64,000 bases of DNA, taken from NCBI GenBank assembly GCA_026686845.1, contig JAIVEN010000019.1, positions 33,918,501 to 33,982,500 of the forward strand, in the 5' to 3' direction. Both the position numbers and the translations under genes were made by a program. Positions within the stretch are counted from its first letter, which is position 1; each line of letters starts with the position of its first letter. The DNA is from Adenanthera pavonina (lineage: Eukaryota; Streptophyta; Magnoliopsida; Fabales; Fabaceae). This document shows, piece after piece, positions 26,328 through 38,049 of this stretch. The notes beneath the pieces are model-generated. The model was given only the letters and a program-made list of their open reading frames with translations, searched no databases and was not told the DNA's origin.

Positions 26328-27269
26328 TTATTCTGTTTTTGCATAACCCAGCCAAGAGGCTTGTAAATATCATAAGCTTTAAAGAGTGGAAAAAGTAGAA
26401 AAAAGGATGAATAGAAAATAAATAAGACTCCTTACAAAAAAGAAAATAAATAAGATTTTAAATTCAAGATGGATTCCTATAAATACATATATTACATATT
26501 AATTCTCCTTATATGACCCCGTTAATTATTTAGCTTGTATCTGGGGAAGTGTTTATTCCTATTAGCTATCCCAATTCCGAAGGAAAATCGAACCAATATA
26601 ATGAAACTAAAGTAAAACACTACAAAGGGAAAAAAGAGGGCATTAGGTTGCTGGAATGGGGCCAAGAAACCTCACCTGGTGGTTAGAATTTATTTGATTG
26701 AGTTTATGAACATTTAATTATGATGTTTCAGATTTTAAATCATATAAATATAAAAAATATTTTTAGGAGAACTTTTTCCAATTTAGAGCTTACTTGGTTT
26801 GATTCGAATTAATATAAGTTTAAAATGATGATTAAATATTAAAAAATTTTACAAAAAAAATTGAAATTTTCTTAATTATATTTTTTTAAATTAAATAAGG
26901 GGAAGAAACACTTTTATTTCACAGGAGAAAAAAATTCTTATTCTACTCAAATTTATTGAATGAAATAAAAAAAATATATTTTTTCAATTTTCTTTCACAT
27001 CTTTCAAACCAAAATGGGGTTAAGGTTGGGAATATGGGGAAAGTGCCTCCCTGAGTCCCTGGCAACCGTTCATGGTTCTAACGTGATTTTAGTTTTGTCC
27101 ATGGGTTTTTAACGTGATTTTAAAATCCTTATTTGAAATTAAATTAATTTCTGGTCCCTGTAGTATCTTTTTCGCAATCCAATATATTACCCATGATATC
27201 ATATGCAGCCTGGGAGATGAGACACTTCCTTGCCAGGACCCAAAGAGCCAACTGCATATCACTTCATCA
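26328..27269 (+). other. Upstream region of the cyclophilin gene
   Basis: AT-rich to about 27000, then more balanced. The frame of the first exon is open upstream to an ATG at 27114, and there is an out-of-frame ATG at 27217, so the start depends on where transcription begins. I see no clear TATA box. Confidence 0.4.
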
Positions 27270-30200
27270 ATGGCGGCTTCGTTTTCAACGGTAGTAAACC
27301 CCTTCCTTGTTTTCTCGAGAAAATCTTCAAATCAGCGGGGAAGTGTTTCCCGCTAACTGCGCCTTCTATTATTATTGTTTTGGGTACAACTGGATCTTCT
27401 ATTAATTAGCATTCTAAGTTTCCCTTGTCCTTCACAATTTTCCTCGTACCCATATAATACAAAAGTAAACCTTTCGTAACCCTTAGTTTCGTTTACATTT
27501 TGCTCTTTTTCATTGTCTTGGCGCAGTCAAATGTTGGGTCTTTGCCGAGTCCGCGAAGCGGCTCTCAGATCAGAGTTTTGTATCCCATGAGTAGTGCTGG
27601 TTCATTCAAGCTCGCGGCATTTCCTTCGCGATCGAATATATGCTCCTCATTGAGTGCCTTTGCCGGTTCGTTGCGTTTGGAGCCTCCCTCTTCTTCTTGG
27701 AATGCTTCTTCCCCAGAAAGAACGCGTTTTGCCAGCTTAGTCCGGGCCAGTTCTGGGGTCAGGCGTTTTATTATCGTTTTCTTTTATTGTTATTACAATT
27801 TCATGCATACCTCTGCTCTCTGTTTGGTTGAGTTTAGAAACGAGAGGTCATACTTAAACGAGCCATCCTTAATTTGTCTTTGGACTCCTTGAGAAAAAGC
27901 AAAAATCCAAGTTTTAAGGGATTTTTAACTGAATTTATTTTTACATGTTTTCATCGAAGACTGGACTGTTAATTTTATTAATATTCCAAAGAAATAACCA
28001 GCATTAGTATATATATCAGGAAAGATCGAAGTCGGTTGTAGGTTTGTGATTTTGAGTTGTCTATATTCTGGCAGTAATTGATTTAAAGTCCTCTCTGCGA
28101 GGAATCTTAATTAGGGCTATCAAATGTAGTCCATTGGATTTTCCCAAGCTTAAATAGCTCAGCTTTGGCTACTATTTTTTTCACCATCAGTTTAACTTGC
28201 CTTGTATTTTGTTTATTTTTAGGAAGCACCTCTACAATCAAAGGTTACTCACAAGGTGTATTTTGACATAAGTATTGGAAATCCTGTGGGGAAGCTTGCT
28301 GGAAGGATTGTGATTGGACTCTATGGTGATGACGTGCCCCAAACAGCAGAGAACTTCCGTGCCCTTTGTACAGGTTGTTGTGCAAATCATTTGATAAAAT
28401 ACTTCATTGCTTCTAATATGCTTCAGCCAATGTGAAACTCAGTCAAATCTCTATGACATGGGTCAAAGATGGTGTTGTTGTTGTTTGCTTCTAATATTCT
28501 GTCTGATTCACTTCGATCAGTCTGAATAAATCCTGATTTCTTTGTCACTGCAACTTTGTCTCAGGAGAGAAGGGCTTTGGGTACAAAGGTTCTATGTTCC
28601 ATCGGGTAATAAAGGATTTCATGATTCAAGGAGGGGACTTTGACAAAGGGAATGTGAGTGCCTGTTCTTATGTTCATGGAATTACAGTCCAAGAGTTGTG
28701 GTTTACTGTGCCTCAGATACTTTAACTCCACATCTCTACTTTGTTTAGGGCCTGTTTTTTTTTTTTTTCAGTTTTACAAATATAAGTTAGAATAAATGAA
28801 GTTTGTAAAAGTGAAGTTTGGGTAAAAGTAAATATGTTGTAAGTTCTTAACGTGTCCGTTTGGTTTTCAGTTTTGCAAAAAGTAAGTTAGAATAACCAGT
28901 GTTTGTAAAAATGAAGTTTGGATAAAAGTAAGTCAATTACTGAAGTTTGCCACAAATTTATTTATAGATGAAAGAAGGAAAAATAATGTTTACAAACCAC
29001 AGTTTGGTTTGATGAATGATAAACCAAATGGGCACTTAGATGTAAAGTTAGGAATAGAGTTATAAGGGATTGGAGCGGCATCGTATTTTTAGAAGTTATT
29101 GCTCGTTTTGTTATGCATTTTTGTTATTAGCTTTCATGAGGCAGCACATTGGGTTGATTTATTACATGATAAGGCGCACTAGGTCTATGGCTTAGAAGTC
29201 CTGCTATTTAATTTCTAGTAGAACTACTTTATATGTGTACTGCTTTCTATAATAGCTCATGTACTCTGTTCTCAGAGTCATATAGTAATAATAGATCTTC
29301 CAAATGGTTTGCCAAAGTTAACTTTCTTTTGCAAACCAGTGTGGCCAGCAAGGGTGGTGATGTTGCATAAATTGATGCTGTAGATCATGTTTTAGTTGAA
29401 ACTCTCAGTCAAGGATGTTAAATAGTGTTATCTTTTCAGTCAAGTGGCCAGAGAAATCTCCTGTATGGAGGCTGCCTTGATATGGTTTTAGGTCCTCTTG
29501 ACTTTAGGCTGGTATAAGAGTGAGTTTCCCCTTTTACTTGTCTCTAATCTCTATGTTTAAGATCTCTATTTTACATGTTCATAGGATCTGTTATCACAGA
29601 TGTGTGGGACATGTGTAATGCCAACTCCTTTTAAGTTGCTACAATTTACGTTTCTTTTGAGACCCTCTGTAACTTGTGTATTATTTGTCAGCAAACTGAA
29701 TCTTGAATGTTCGGTTATTTGATCAATCTGACTAAGTACAGTAGCTTCAACTCATATTATATCTGAGTAAGCTAATCACGACCTAATCTATATAAAAGCT
29801 GAGATTCCCTCTGTCAAAGAAGAATAATTTTGGAAATATTTTACATAGCCGTTTTAGAAGGATTGGGGGCTGATTTGAGGTAGTTTTTCATTGAAGTTTT
29901 AATCGTTATGTTCTCTTGTAAATATGTATAAATACCTTTACAAGTGATAGTTGAATGCACAGTGAAAATCAATTCTTTTTCACATATTGATGGAGATCAG
30001 ATAATCCTGTGATAATTAGGATTATCTGATTCTATCCTTTCCATGTTATGGTATCAAAGCCTAGGAATTTTTCCAAGGGATTTATGCTTCAGCCTTCATC
30101 GCTGCAATCCACTACCCAGAGGCCTTCATTGCCACTGCTCTGAATTGTTTGTTGCAGCCTTCGTTGCTGCACCTTCCAGCAGCCTTAATAGTTGCCCCTG

Positions 30201-33200
30201 ACACTAATGAGTTCCAATACTGGGTTCATTGCTGTTTTAGTGAGTTCGGCACTGTTTGCTGGATCTTGGTACCATTTGATGCATCCTTACTCTTTGTTGG
30301 GTGTTGGCAGGCCAAGGCCCATTTTAGCCCAAATGATAGAGTTCACCAGTAAGCCTAATTGTTTGATTTGACTATATTTTGTAGAGGATTCTTAGCCTTT
30401 TTAATTTCATAATTATCTTTGCATTAATTTGCTGATTGCATTGTTCCTTATTTTACAAGTTAAGTAGCTACCAATTCCTATAAACTCTTATACTCTATTC
30501 ATCAAGGAATATGAAGATCGAATTCACTGGGTGTTTTCACGTGGTATCAGAGAACACATGGCTTGATGCATCCTAGAGGTTCAATCCTATTTGGCATGTT
30601 TGGAACCCTGATGGCTGGCGCTGATAACTCCTCCTTGGCATCTTATGCTGGGGTTCCACAATCTCTAATTGGCATTGACCCTACCATGTCTTTGGCAACG
30701 GAGAGCAATAGACACTTTGAAAAAGTACTAATCCTAGCATGGAGGCTAGGAATGAGAGCATGATAAAAACTTAGGCTTATTTGCATGCACTTGTTACAAA
30801 AGATACCAGACCAATAGACAACATTGATCATCCCATTGTTCTTTGAAAAAGTACTAGAGAATGCACCAAAAGATCCCTCTATCCTCTTTCTTACTTTGTC
30901 TCTCTTGATCATCTATCACCTACTGACAAATGGTTCATTGTAAGTTTACACACTATTGTTATCTCTAAAGCTGTCTTTGAAGCATTGACAAAGAAAGAAT
31001 GGAGGGAGGCCATGAGAGAAGAAATGAGTGCATTAGAGAAGAACAGGACATGGGATATTATTGAAAGGCTGATGGGAAAGAACATTGTTGATTGCAAATG
31101 GATTTTCGCAGTAAAATACAATTCCAATGGATCTCTTGAGAGGTACAAAGCTAGATTGGTGGTCAAGGGATACGCCCAAACTTCTGGAGTAGATTATTTG
31201 CAACTTTTTGCTCTAGTTGCAAAAATGAATGCAGAAAGAATCCTACTTTCATTTGCGGCTCACTTCAATTGGCCATTCCTATAGTATGATTTGAAATGCC
31301 TTCATTCATGGGGATCTAAATGAGGAAGTCTACATGAACATTCCATCTAGATTTGAAGGTGACTCAGGTGATAAGGTATGCAGATTAAAGAAGGCATTTT
31401 ACAATTTCCTGGAGCTGGTTAGGGTGGTTTGCAAAAGTCATGAAGAATTTTGGATATAAACAGAGTCAAAGTGACCACACAACCTTCATTAAGCACTTAG
31501 CCATAGGAGGCGTATTTGCACTTTTAGTCTCTATAGATGATATCATAGTAGCTTGGAATGATGAAAGAAAGGAGGTCGAATTGAAGCAGAGATTAGCATG
31601 AGAGTTTGAAAAAGAGGAACTAGGGAAAGCTCAAGTAGTTTCTTGGTATTGAGGTTGTGCACTCATAAGTAATTCTCATATCTCAAACAAAGTATGTAAC
31701 TAATATTTTGATAGGGATAGGGAAGATTAGATGTAAACTAGTTTTTACTCCAATGGATCACAACCATAAGTTGGGAGAATCTGCAGAACAACTAGCTGTT
31801 GATCAAGAAATGTACCAAAGGTTAGTAGGGAAACCCATCTATCTTGCCCACACTCGCGTAGCATACTTAGTAAGCATGATCAGCCAATTCATGCATGATC
31901 CGAGAGAACCTTACCTACAAGTAGCTTACAGAGTGCTTCATTATCGGAAGGGTAATCCAGGAAAGCTTATCTTTTTAAAGAAAAACAATATCCTTGTGAT
32001 GCAGTACCGTGTTGGGTTGGGTATGGGAAGAGACAAGGGAAAGAGAGAGGAAACTGAGAGAGAGACGAGAGAGAGAGAGAGAGAGCAGACCGAGAAACAG
32101 AGGGAGAGGGAGCATGAAAGGGGAGGCAGAGACTGAAGAAAACTCATACTAATTTTAATTCATTCATAAGCTGTGTCTTCATACATGAGCAACGCACATA
32201 TATATAGAAGGAAGATTTCCTTCTCATGAAGAAAGCTCAAGTTGCTCAAGTTGTTCTGCTGACTACCTCTGACATGATGATAAAAAATGCAAACAGAAAA
32301 TACACAAGTTGCTACAAACCTTAATGTTAAGGAAACATAATAAAATCATTTAAAACATAAAACTGATTCTTTTTCTTGAATAATATTTTTCATATCTTCT
32401 ATCACCTTGCCTTAGAGGCCTAATAGATGTTGATTATGTAGGTTCCCTAGTAGATAGAAGATTGACCATAGACTGCTATAATAAACAGAATTTAGGGCTA
32501 TTGCTTAAGGCTTGTGAAAAACTTCTTTGGTTGAAGATCATTCTTGATGGCTTGAGAATTGAGTGGGAAGGTAATGTAGAATAGGTAGGGGTAGGGTGGA
32601 AGGTAGATGAGAAAAGCAAAAAATTAAAAAGGAGAGGAAATCCACTGAAAAAGTCTCAAACAATATTCAATCAATAGGAAAAGAGATGAGTACAATGAGA
32701 GTTTCTAGGGCTTATTTATAGAACCCCAAATTCTAATCAAATTAGGATTCTAAAAGGATAAAACATTTAAATCTAAATAAAAATAAATATTAAACTATTT
32801 CCTAAATAAGATAAAGATAAATCTAACAAAATAATCAAATCCTAAAAGATAAAATAAATTCAAAATAAATTAAATCTAAATATCCTAATAACTATTAAAA
32901 TCCCAATTATTATGATGATCTAATAATTATCCATCCTGCATCATTTTCCCCCGCTTGAAAGAACTTTTCTCAGGAGAGTTAAACTCTTACTTCATCTCCT
33001 TGCTTCCTTTCACAATTTGCTTCTAGGTCAACAAATAAAGGTTTTGATTCTCGGGCTTTGACCTGTTCTTTATTCGAGCCTTTACTCTGAGTCTTAAGCT
33101 TGACAAGACGCAACAAGATTGTTTTCCCTTTATACTTGAATGAATGAGTGTTCTCCTGACCATGGCTTGTAACATCATTATCATAGAGTCATGGCCTTCC

Positions 33201-36200
33201 TAACAAAATATGAGCAACATCCATAGGAAGAATATCGTATAGAACTTCTTCATGATGCTCTCATAGTTGAAGGGGAACGAAATAACGATGCGTTATGGCT
33301 AAGGAAGTCTTGTCATCAACCCATGCTACTTGAAAAGGTTTAGGATAGGGCTCTGGCTTAAGGCAAAGCCTAGCAACTCCTTGGCTGAAGATTGCATTTT
33401 TGGCGCTTCCTCCATCAATAACTAACTTGGATGACTTATCTCTGCATTTCACAAAAGTTTGAAAGGTGATTGTTTTCTTCCAAAAGTCATCAGGCAAGGG
33501 AACAAATAGCATGCACTTCATCATACCCATGTGTCTTGTCTCATAGTCATCCACAATAATCTTCTCATCCACGTCCAAAGGACACTTAATGGGGTCAATC
33601 ACCATATTAGCATCGACTATTATTCTCAGATGGAGATTCAAGAAATAGAGCACGTTGTGGACACCTTGATGCGATGTGGCCTTTAGAATGACATCGAAAA
33701 CTCTCAATGGCAGAACCACCAGGACGAAAGTTGGATCTTGTCAACTCAATATTCTTAGAAGTACCTGCATTGGGACCAAATGCCTGACTAGATTGAAATG
33801 AAGAACTGATCGTATAAGGAAGCACTTCAGTAAAACGATTGGACTGTGTGAAAGTATGAGTCTGGTGAGAATTTGTGCCCTGGAAATTTGTATACTTAGG
33901 GGACGAGCCTTTTAACAAAGACTCTACCTCCAAAGTCTTATGATATGCTTCTTCAAGAGATTCAAGAGCATTCACTTTAAGCTCTTGCTATATGTTAGTT
34001 CGAAAACCATTGACAAACTTTTGAATTGTCATTCAAGGGTCTTCTTTGACCTCACATCGAATCATGAGATTCTTAAAATGAGCCATGTAATTGGATACCA
34101 TGGTGGTCTGTTTCAAGTTCAGCTGTTGATTGTAAAGCTAATTCTTGTAGTAAGTAGGCACATACTTCTTTTTCAACTTCATCCCCCATCTCTGCCCAAG
34201 TATTAATCGGGGGTTGTCCTAGACGCTCTAGGTTCTGCTACACATTCGGCCAAAAATTCTTACTTGATTCCATTGTTATCAAAACTGTACTGGTCATAGA
34301 ACTAGTTAGGATTCAGTAGTTCAATTGTGGTTAAATCGTAATTAAACTGGTAGTAATAAAATTAATATAGTTTTAATTTTATATGTTATATATTATATAG
34401 AAAATTAAAAAATAAAACTGTTACTATTAAGTTTTGTAATTTAATATTAAAATCTAAATAAGTTAATATTTATTCATAATTACATATTGAATTCAAAATA
34501 ATAATCTATTATCATATTAATTATTAATTAAATTTATCATTATTAATAATTATATTTTATAATAATGCTTATATAATATTATAATGTAGAAAGAAAAAAT
34601 TTATATAAAAAATAATGTTATTTAGTACTAAAAATAATGCTATTTCATCTTAAAAACTAAAAAAATAAAAAAATAATTTGACTGGTTTATGATCAGTTCA
34701 ACCAATTTTCCACCAGTTCTAGAATTGGCTGATTCTTCCCTTTGTCTGGATTGGACTTGGTATCAATTCTTGGTTCAACCAGTCAAATCAGCTAGTCTGG
34801 TCTAGTATTGTCAGTGCTGACAATACTGCTTGAATCATTCAAAACTAATTTCAACTATTTAGCAATTAGCATCACTTTCTTCTCATTCTTGTTCAATCAG
34901 TCTTCCATAAATTTTGTCACTCAACTAGAGTTGTCCATGGTGCATCACGCACTTTGTTCTTCAGAGTTCAAGCCTAATGTTTTGATATTATTCAATGATT
35001 CTATTTTCATTTATCATGAACTTGCTAGTATGTCAGTCTGATCCTTGAGTTCTGTAAACTGTTGCAGGGAACTGGAGGTAAAAGTATTTATGGCCGCACT
35101 TTCAAAGATGAGAATTTCAAGTGTGAGTTTAACCAATTCTATGTCGCTTGTAACTCTCGTCTGCTTGCTAAGCATGGTGACACTGCCTAATAAGAACTGG
35201 CTTAGCTTTCATGAAAATAAAGGGGTGCATAATGTGATTAATATATCGGTTTATCTTGGAGAAATTTTTGTTGAGGAATTGAGAAAAGTGATATTAAAGA
35301 AAAAAAATTATGCAGTTGTAGTGCATTGAAAGTAAAGAGTAGAGGAGTAATTATGTGGTTGTTGAATTAGTATAAATGCAGTTTGGATTCAATCTTATTT
35401 ACACAGTCCAGTGAGTATGTTTTCTCTCCCCCCCCCCCTTTCTTCTCTTCACCTTCTCACTCAATTTTCTCTAGAAGATTATACCATGCTATTATGGCAT
35501 GAAACTATTATACAAGTTTCATTGTAATACTGATATTTAGAATATCTGTAGTGTCTCATGTAGGACCAGGAGTTGTTAGCATGGCAAATGCAGGCCCCAA
35601 CACCAATGGGAGTCAATTTTTTATGTGCACTGTCAAGGTATCATTCTGTTGCTCTTCAATATTTTCATTGTTAGACTGGCATTTTTTATTCCCCGTGCTT
35701 AATATGGTTAGGAAAGTAAACATAAGTTTTATAATCACCTTCCCACACCTCCAAAGGAAAAAGAAAAGAAGAAGAAAGAAAGAAAGATATCTATGGAATC
35801 TGTGCATGTCTGAAACTGGAGTTTCGACTGATATAAAGTCATACCTCCCTCTGGTAGTAAAAAAGAAAAAAATATATGTGGGGCTCATTGCTCAAGCGAG
35901 TCTCACACATTCAAATGGGATGGGGACCCATCATTTAAGTGGCTCTCATTAATTTTTATTTATTTTTGTCCAAAATTGACAAAAAGTAGAAACAATGAAT
36001 GGACAGGATCCAAATTCCTTCACTATAGTTATGTTGCAGGAGCTATTTTTGTGTAGTTGTAGCTTGTATTATATATAAGGCAATAATAAGCCTAGTTTAA
36101 ATGATTTTGCAAAGGCTGTTACTTGAGATTCACTGGGACCATCCTTGGACAATCAATATTGAATAATTTAATTTAATATTTATTACCCTTGTCAAGAGCA

Positions 36201-36768
36201 TGAAAAGAGGGCAAAACCATCCTCCTTTTCTAGTGTTCGTGATATGGTTGATGATCATTATGATGATGCATTCGATGAAGGATGGAAATTGATTAAACAT
36301 TTTGGAGCCCTTGGTGTTACAATCCTCCTACATGCTCTTAAATAACTCTACTGATGAGCCTGTTCTGCAATCATGTTAACGTTAGCCAACTTCCGCATTT
36401 TATTTTGTGCATTTCTTTGTTTGATTATGAAAAGACCATGAAGTTTACATGGGGATTAAAATTTGAGACTCCTGATTTTGAATTAGATGATTGCGATCAA
36501 AGTACTGCCCTATTATTGGTGAAATTCATCTGTTCTAATTAGAACTCTTAGCGTGCTGTAAGTTAATGGGGCCTTGAATATGATCCTTTGTCTTGACATA
36601 GTTTACTTGTTTTAGACACCGTGGCTGGATCAGAGGCATGTTGTATTTGGACAAGTTTTGGAAGGCATGGACATTGTTAGGTTAATTGAGTCACAGGAGA
36701 CAGATCGAGGCGACCGTCCGAGGAAGAAGGTGGTTATCACTGACTCTGGTGAGCTTCCAATAGCTTGA
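27270..36768 (+). CDS. CYP20-2: Chloroplast peptidyl-prolyl cis-trans isomerase, CYP20-2 type
   Basis: A cyclophilin that catalyses proline isomerisation in protein folding; the Arabidopsis relative is reported in the thylakoid. Exons: 27270-27290, 27527-27757, 28223-28373, 28565-28653, 35068-35122, 35552-35637, 36616-36768. They join in phase to 786 nt (261 residues); the Arabidopsis protein is about the same length. All junctions are GT-AG. Residues 1-84 are a Ser/Arg-rich plastid transit region, and the cyclophilin domain is about 96-258. Active-site residues match human CypA positions: Arg148 (FHRVIKDFMIQGGDF), Phe153, Met154, Gln156, Phe206 (NTNGSQFF), Trp214 (TPWLD) and His219. The start at 27270 gives a typical MAASFST transit peptide; an in-frame ATG at 27114 is less likely. 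Intron 4 is 6.4 kb of transposon debris, yet the splice sites are intact. Confidence 0.93.
28852..29036. mobile_element. hAT-like MITE
   Basis: About 185 bp with imperfect terminal inverted repeats: GTCCGTTTGGTTTTCAG at the left, and at the right AAACCAAATGGGCAC, whose complement is GTGCCCATTTGGTTT. No coding. A similar GGGCCTGTTTTTT start just upstream (28748) may be an older relative with an internal repeat of this element. Confidence 0.55.
29850..30060 (+). repeat. Copia-like LTR end with primer site
   Basis: The sequence ends TTTCCA, followed within a few bases by TGGTATCAAAGC (30049-30060), an initiator Met tRNA primer site. A perfect 10-bp hairpin (CAGATAATCC at 29998-30007 with GGATTATCTG at 30019-30028) sits just before the end. 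The left limit is not resolved. No coding of its own is seen before the next primer site at 30542. Confidence 0.45.
30361..30552 (+). repeat. Second copia LTR end with primer site
   Basis: An LTR-like sequence ends at about 30539 (GGGTGTTTTCA) and is followed by TGGTATCAGAG at 30542-30552. It directly precedes the copia coding remnant, so it is probably that element's 5' LTR. The left limit is uncertain. Confidence 0.5.
30553..32567 (+). pseudogene. Copia pol remnant (reverse transcriptase and RNase H)
   Basis: After an unrecognised leader, 30985-31284 encodes the start of a copia reverse transcriptase (KKEWREAMREEM, CKWIFAVKYNSNGSLERYKA, RLVVKGYAQTSGVDY). It is followed by frameshifted pieces (HGDLNEEVYMNIPS, VCRLKKAFY). 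Residues around 31795-31935 carry YQRLVGKPIYLAHTR and ISQFMHDP, the connection to RNase H. The coding then stops at a GA-rich insertion (about 31999-32405) and resumes as an RNase H piece (VDYVGSLVDRR, LLWLKIILDGLRIEWEG) up to 32567. Gag, protease and integrase are lost. Confidence 0.8.
31999..32405. mobile_element. GA-rich insertion in the copia remnant, possibly a solo LTR
   Basis: About 400 bp that split the RNase H homology. It begins near TGTTGGGTTGGGTATGGG, contains a long GAGAGA-rich stretch (about 32038-32115) and a TATATATAG box, and ends near TCTTCTATCA. A TG...CA layout would fit a solo LTR, but I see no clean target duplication. Confidence 0.4.
32572..32943 (-). repeat. 3' LTR of gag-protease element copy B
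   Basis: A 372-bp LTR matching 50602-50950 and 58395-58732, including the GGGTAGGGTGGAAGGTAGAT and CAAATCCTAAAAGATAAAAT blocks. It ends in CA next to a minus-strand polypurine tract. Confidence 0.8.
33005..34262 (-). pseudogene. Gag and protease of copy B
   Basis: Gag C-terminal half: the coiled linker and an altered zinc knuckle (SFRCHSKGHIASRC, first Cys changed to Ser). It continues into a retropepsin-like fold with KLVIDGGSAKNAIF, where the Asp-Gly-Gly-Ser core is the usual form for plant gypsy proteases of this type. Frameshifts separate 33975-33607 from 33719-33261. The far C-terminus near 33100 (TFKYKGKTILLRLVKLK-like, in another frame) parallels copy A. Confidence 0.75.
34276..34809. 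mobile_element. MITE-like element, copy 2
   Basis: About 530 bp related to 6396-6967, sharing the AT-rich core (TCTAAATAAGTTAATATT, TTGAATTCAAAATAAT, TTATCATTATTAATAATTA). The ends are imperfect inverted repeats (AAAACTGTACTGGTC at the left; the right end complements to AATACTAGACCAG). It lies directly against the truncated end of the gag-protease element, so its insertion or excision may have caused that truncation. Confidence 0.6.
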
Positions 36769-37148
36769 CGACATTTTACATATATTCCATTAGTCTCACT
36801 CAGCTTTTGATTAGTTTCTTCTCCCAAAAACCATTAGTCTTGAGTGCTGCAGCGCCTTTTTTAATCTCCAAACTAAACTAGAAACTTTATCCGGCTATCT
36901 TTATTTGGATTATAGTTTGAATTGGTTATGTGTTAGAAAATTTCTTAGCCAATCTGAATGGCCTAGGATAGCGATGGATTTGTAAGGATGTTTGGACAAG
37001 ATGGTGTTGTCAAATTATTAGTATCATTGCAAGTAAGTGGTGGTTAGACTTTCGCTGTCGGCGGTGCATACTATCTGGTAAATGGGATATTTAATGTTTG
37101 TCACTGACAAAATGAACACCTCTGCATCTCACAGAAGGAAGATCGCGG

Positions 37149-37204
<56 letters not shown>

Positions 37205-37591
37205 TCAGGTTTCACGTTGGTGGGTAATCATTAATATATATTAGTATAAAGGATCTTTCTATGGTGTCACGACTTTTAAAAGGATTTTTTGAAATTGAGA
37301 TACGGTGAAGCTGATGATGTGTGTTTTGCTACGGATAAGAGAACCTGACTCAACAAGAGCATCTTCAAAACTGCTTCAACTTTATGATATGTCACTTGAA
37401 TCAGATTCTGAATAGAGGGATATTGGGTAGTTTATTGGGAAAATCACATTTCGGAAACTGTGAAACGGTAAAGAAAAATGGATAAGGACCGTGGGTATTT
37501 ACATTTTTTTCAGAAGGGTCTAGGTCCTCGGAGGGAAAAAAAGTAAATTAGTTGGATCAAAATATCCTCCCCTCTTTCCCTCCCTCCCTCA
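36769..37591. other. Cyclophilin 3' flank with an (ATT)n microsatellite
   Basis: Presumed 3' untranslated region and downstream DNA. An uninterrupted run of about 18 ATT triplets fills 37151-37204. I see no canonical AATAAA close after the stop codon at 36768. Confidence 0.6.
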
Positions 37592-37678
37592 TTGATGGCA
37601 TTATCGGAACTCCAGTCACCGAGGACATCAATGGAGCTTCAGCACCAGCATACAATCACTGTCACTGGTGACCCGGGT
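37592..37678 (+). other. Orphan exon-like reading frame
   Basis: An ATG after a pyrimidine-rich leader (CCCTCTTTCCCTCCCTCCCTC) opens a frame, MALSELQSPRTSMELQHQHT, then ITVTGDPG. It meets a possible splice donor (CCGGGTTTTT) just before a poly-G tract. Composition is gene-like compared with its surroundings. No second exon is seen in the next 3.5 kb, so this may be a stranded first exon or chance. Confidence 0.2.
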
Positions 37679-37696
37679 TTTTGGTTTTTTTGTTTT

Positions 37697-37735
37697 GGGG
37701 GGGGGGGGGGGGGGGTGGGGGTTGGTGGGTGGCGG
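37697..37735 (+). repeat. Poly-G tract with further G runs
   Basis: Nineteen consecutive G followed by T, five G, then TTGGTGGGTGGCGG. This is a strong candidate for G-quadruplex formation and also a likely place for length error in the assembly. Confidence 0.85.
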
Positions 37736-38049
37736 TGTGTGCCGGGTTGTGTTTCTGGTTTTGGCAAAAGGAAAAAGATTTTCCAAGTGGTTTGAGAATA
37801 TTTTCATATTTTGTTTGAACTTTTGGCGGTCGGGGCCTTTCATGCCAATTTGCCTTGCCTCCATCCTGCTCCTTCATTTTTTTTCTTTTTTATTTATTTA
37901 ATATTTAAGTTCAGAGATAAAAAATAAATTCTTTTAGAATTATACACTTTAAAATTGTACTGTTTTTATTTTTTTCCTTTAATTTAAATATTACATAGTA
38001 AAAAAATCTTTACAGTCATATGATTATACAGTATGAATGAGTAAAATAG

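Larger units (their letters stand above)
32572..34262 (-). mobile_element. Gag-protease-only LTR element, copy B (5' truncated)
   Basis: Related along its length to the element at 50602-58732. It has one LTR (32572-32943), then minus-strand protease and gag, but the homology ends at about 34262, before the start of gag and the second LTR. It sits exactly after the copia RNase H piece ending at 32567. Between the protease stop and the LTR polypurine tract (CGGGGGAAAA on the minus strand, about 32944-32953) there is no room for polymerase genes. Confidence 0.78.
28654..35067 (+). other. Intron 4 of the cyclophilin gene, expanded by transposons
   Basis: This 6414-bp intron (donor GTGAGT, acceptor TTGCAG) compares with 191-978 bp for the others. 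In order it holds a short MITE, two LTR ends with primer sites, a plus-strand copia remnant broken by two insertions, a gag-protease-only LTR element and a MITE-like element. About 29040-29850 and 34810-35060 show no recognisable insert and are probably original intron. Confidence 0.85.

Noticed and set aside
27114..27269. In-frame upstream extension of the cyclophilin start (ATG at 27114)
   Set aside because: The added 52 residues do not resemble a plastid transit peptide, and the ATG at 27270 gives the usual MAAS-type start and family length.
31995..32136. Arg/Glu repeat tail on the copia frame ending at 32136
   Set aside because: The copia frame simply reads through into a GA-rich insertion; the tail is not a protein domain.
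37628..37901. Pro-rich and Gly-rich frames around the poly-G tract
   Set aside because: Low-complexity translations of a G/C homopolymer, present in several frames at once.
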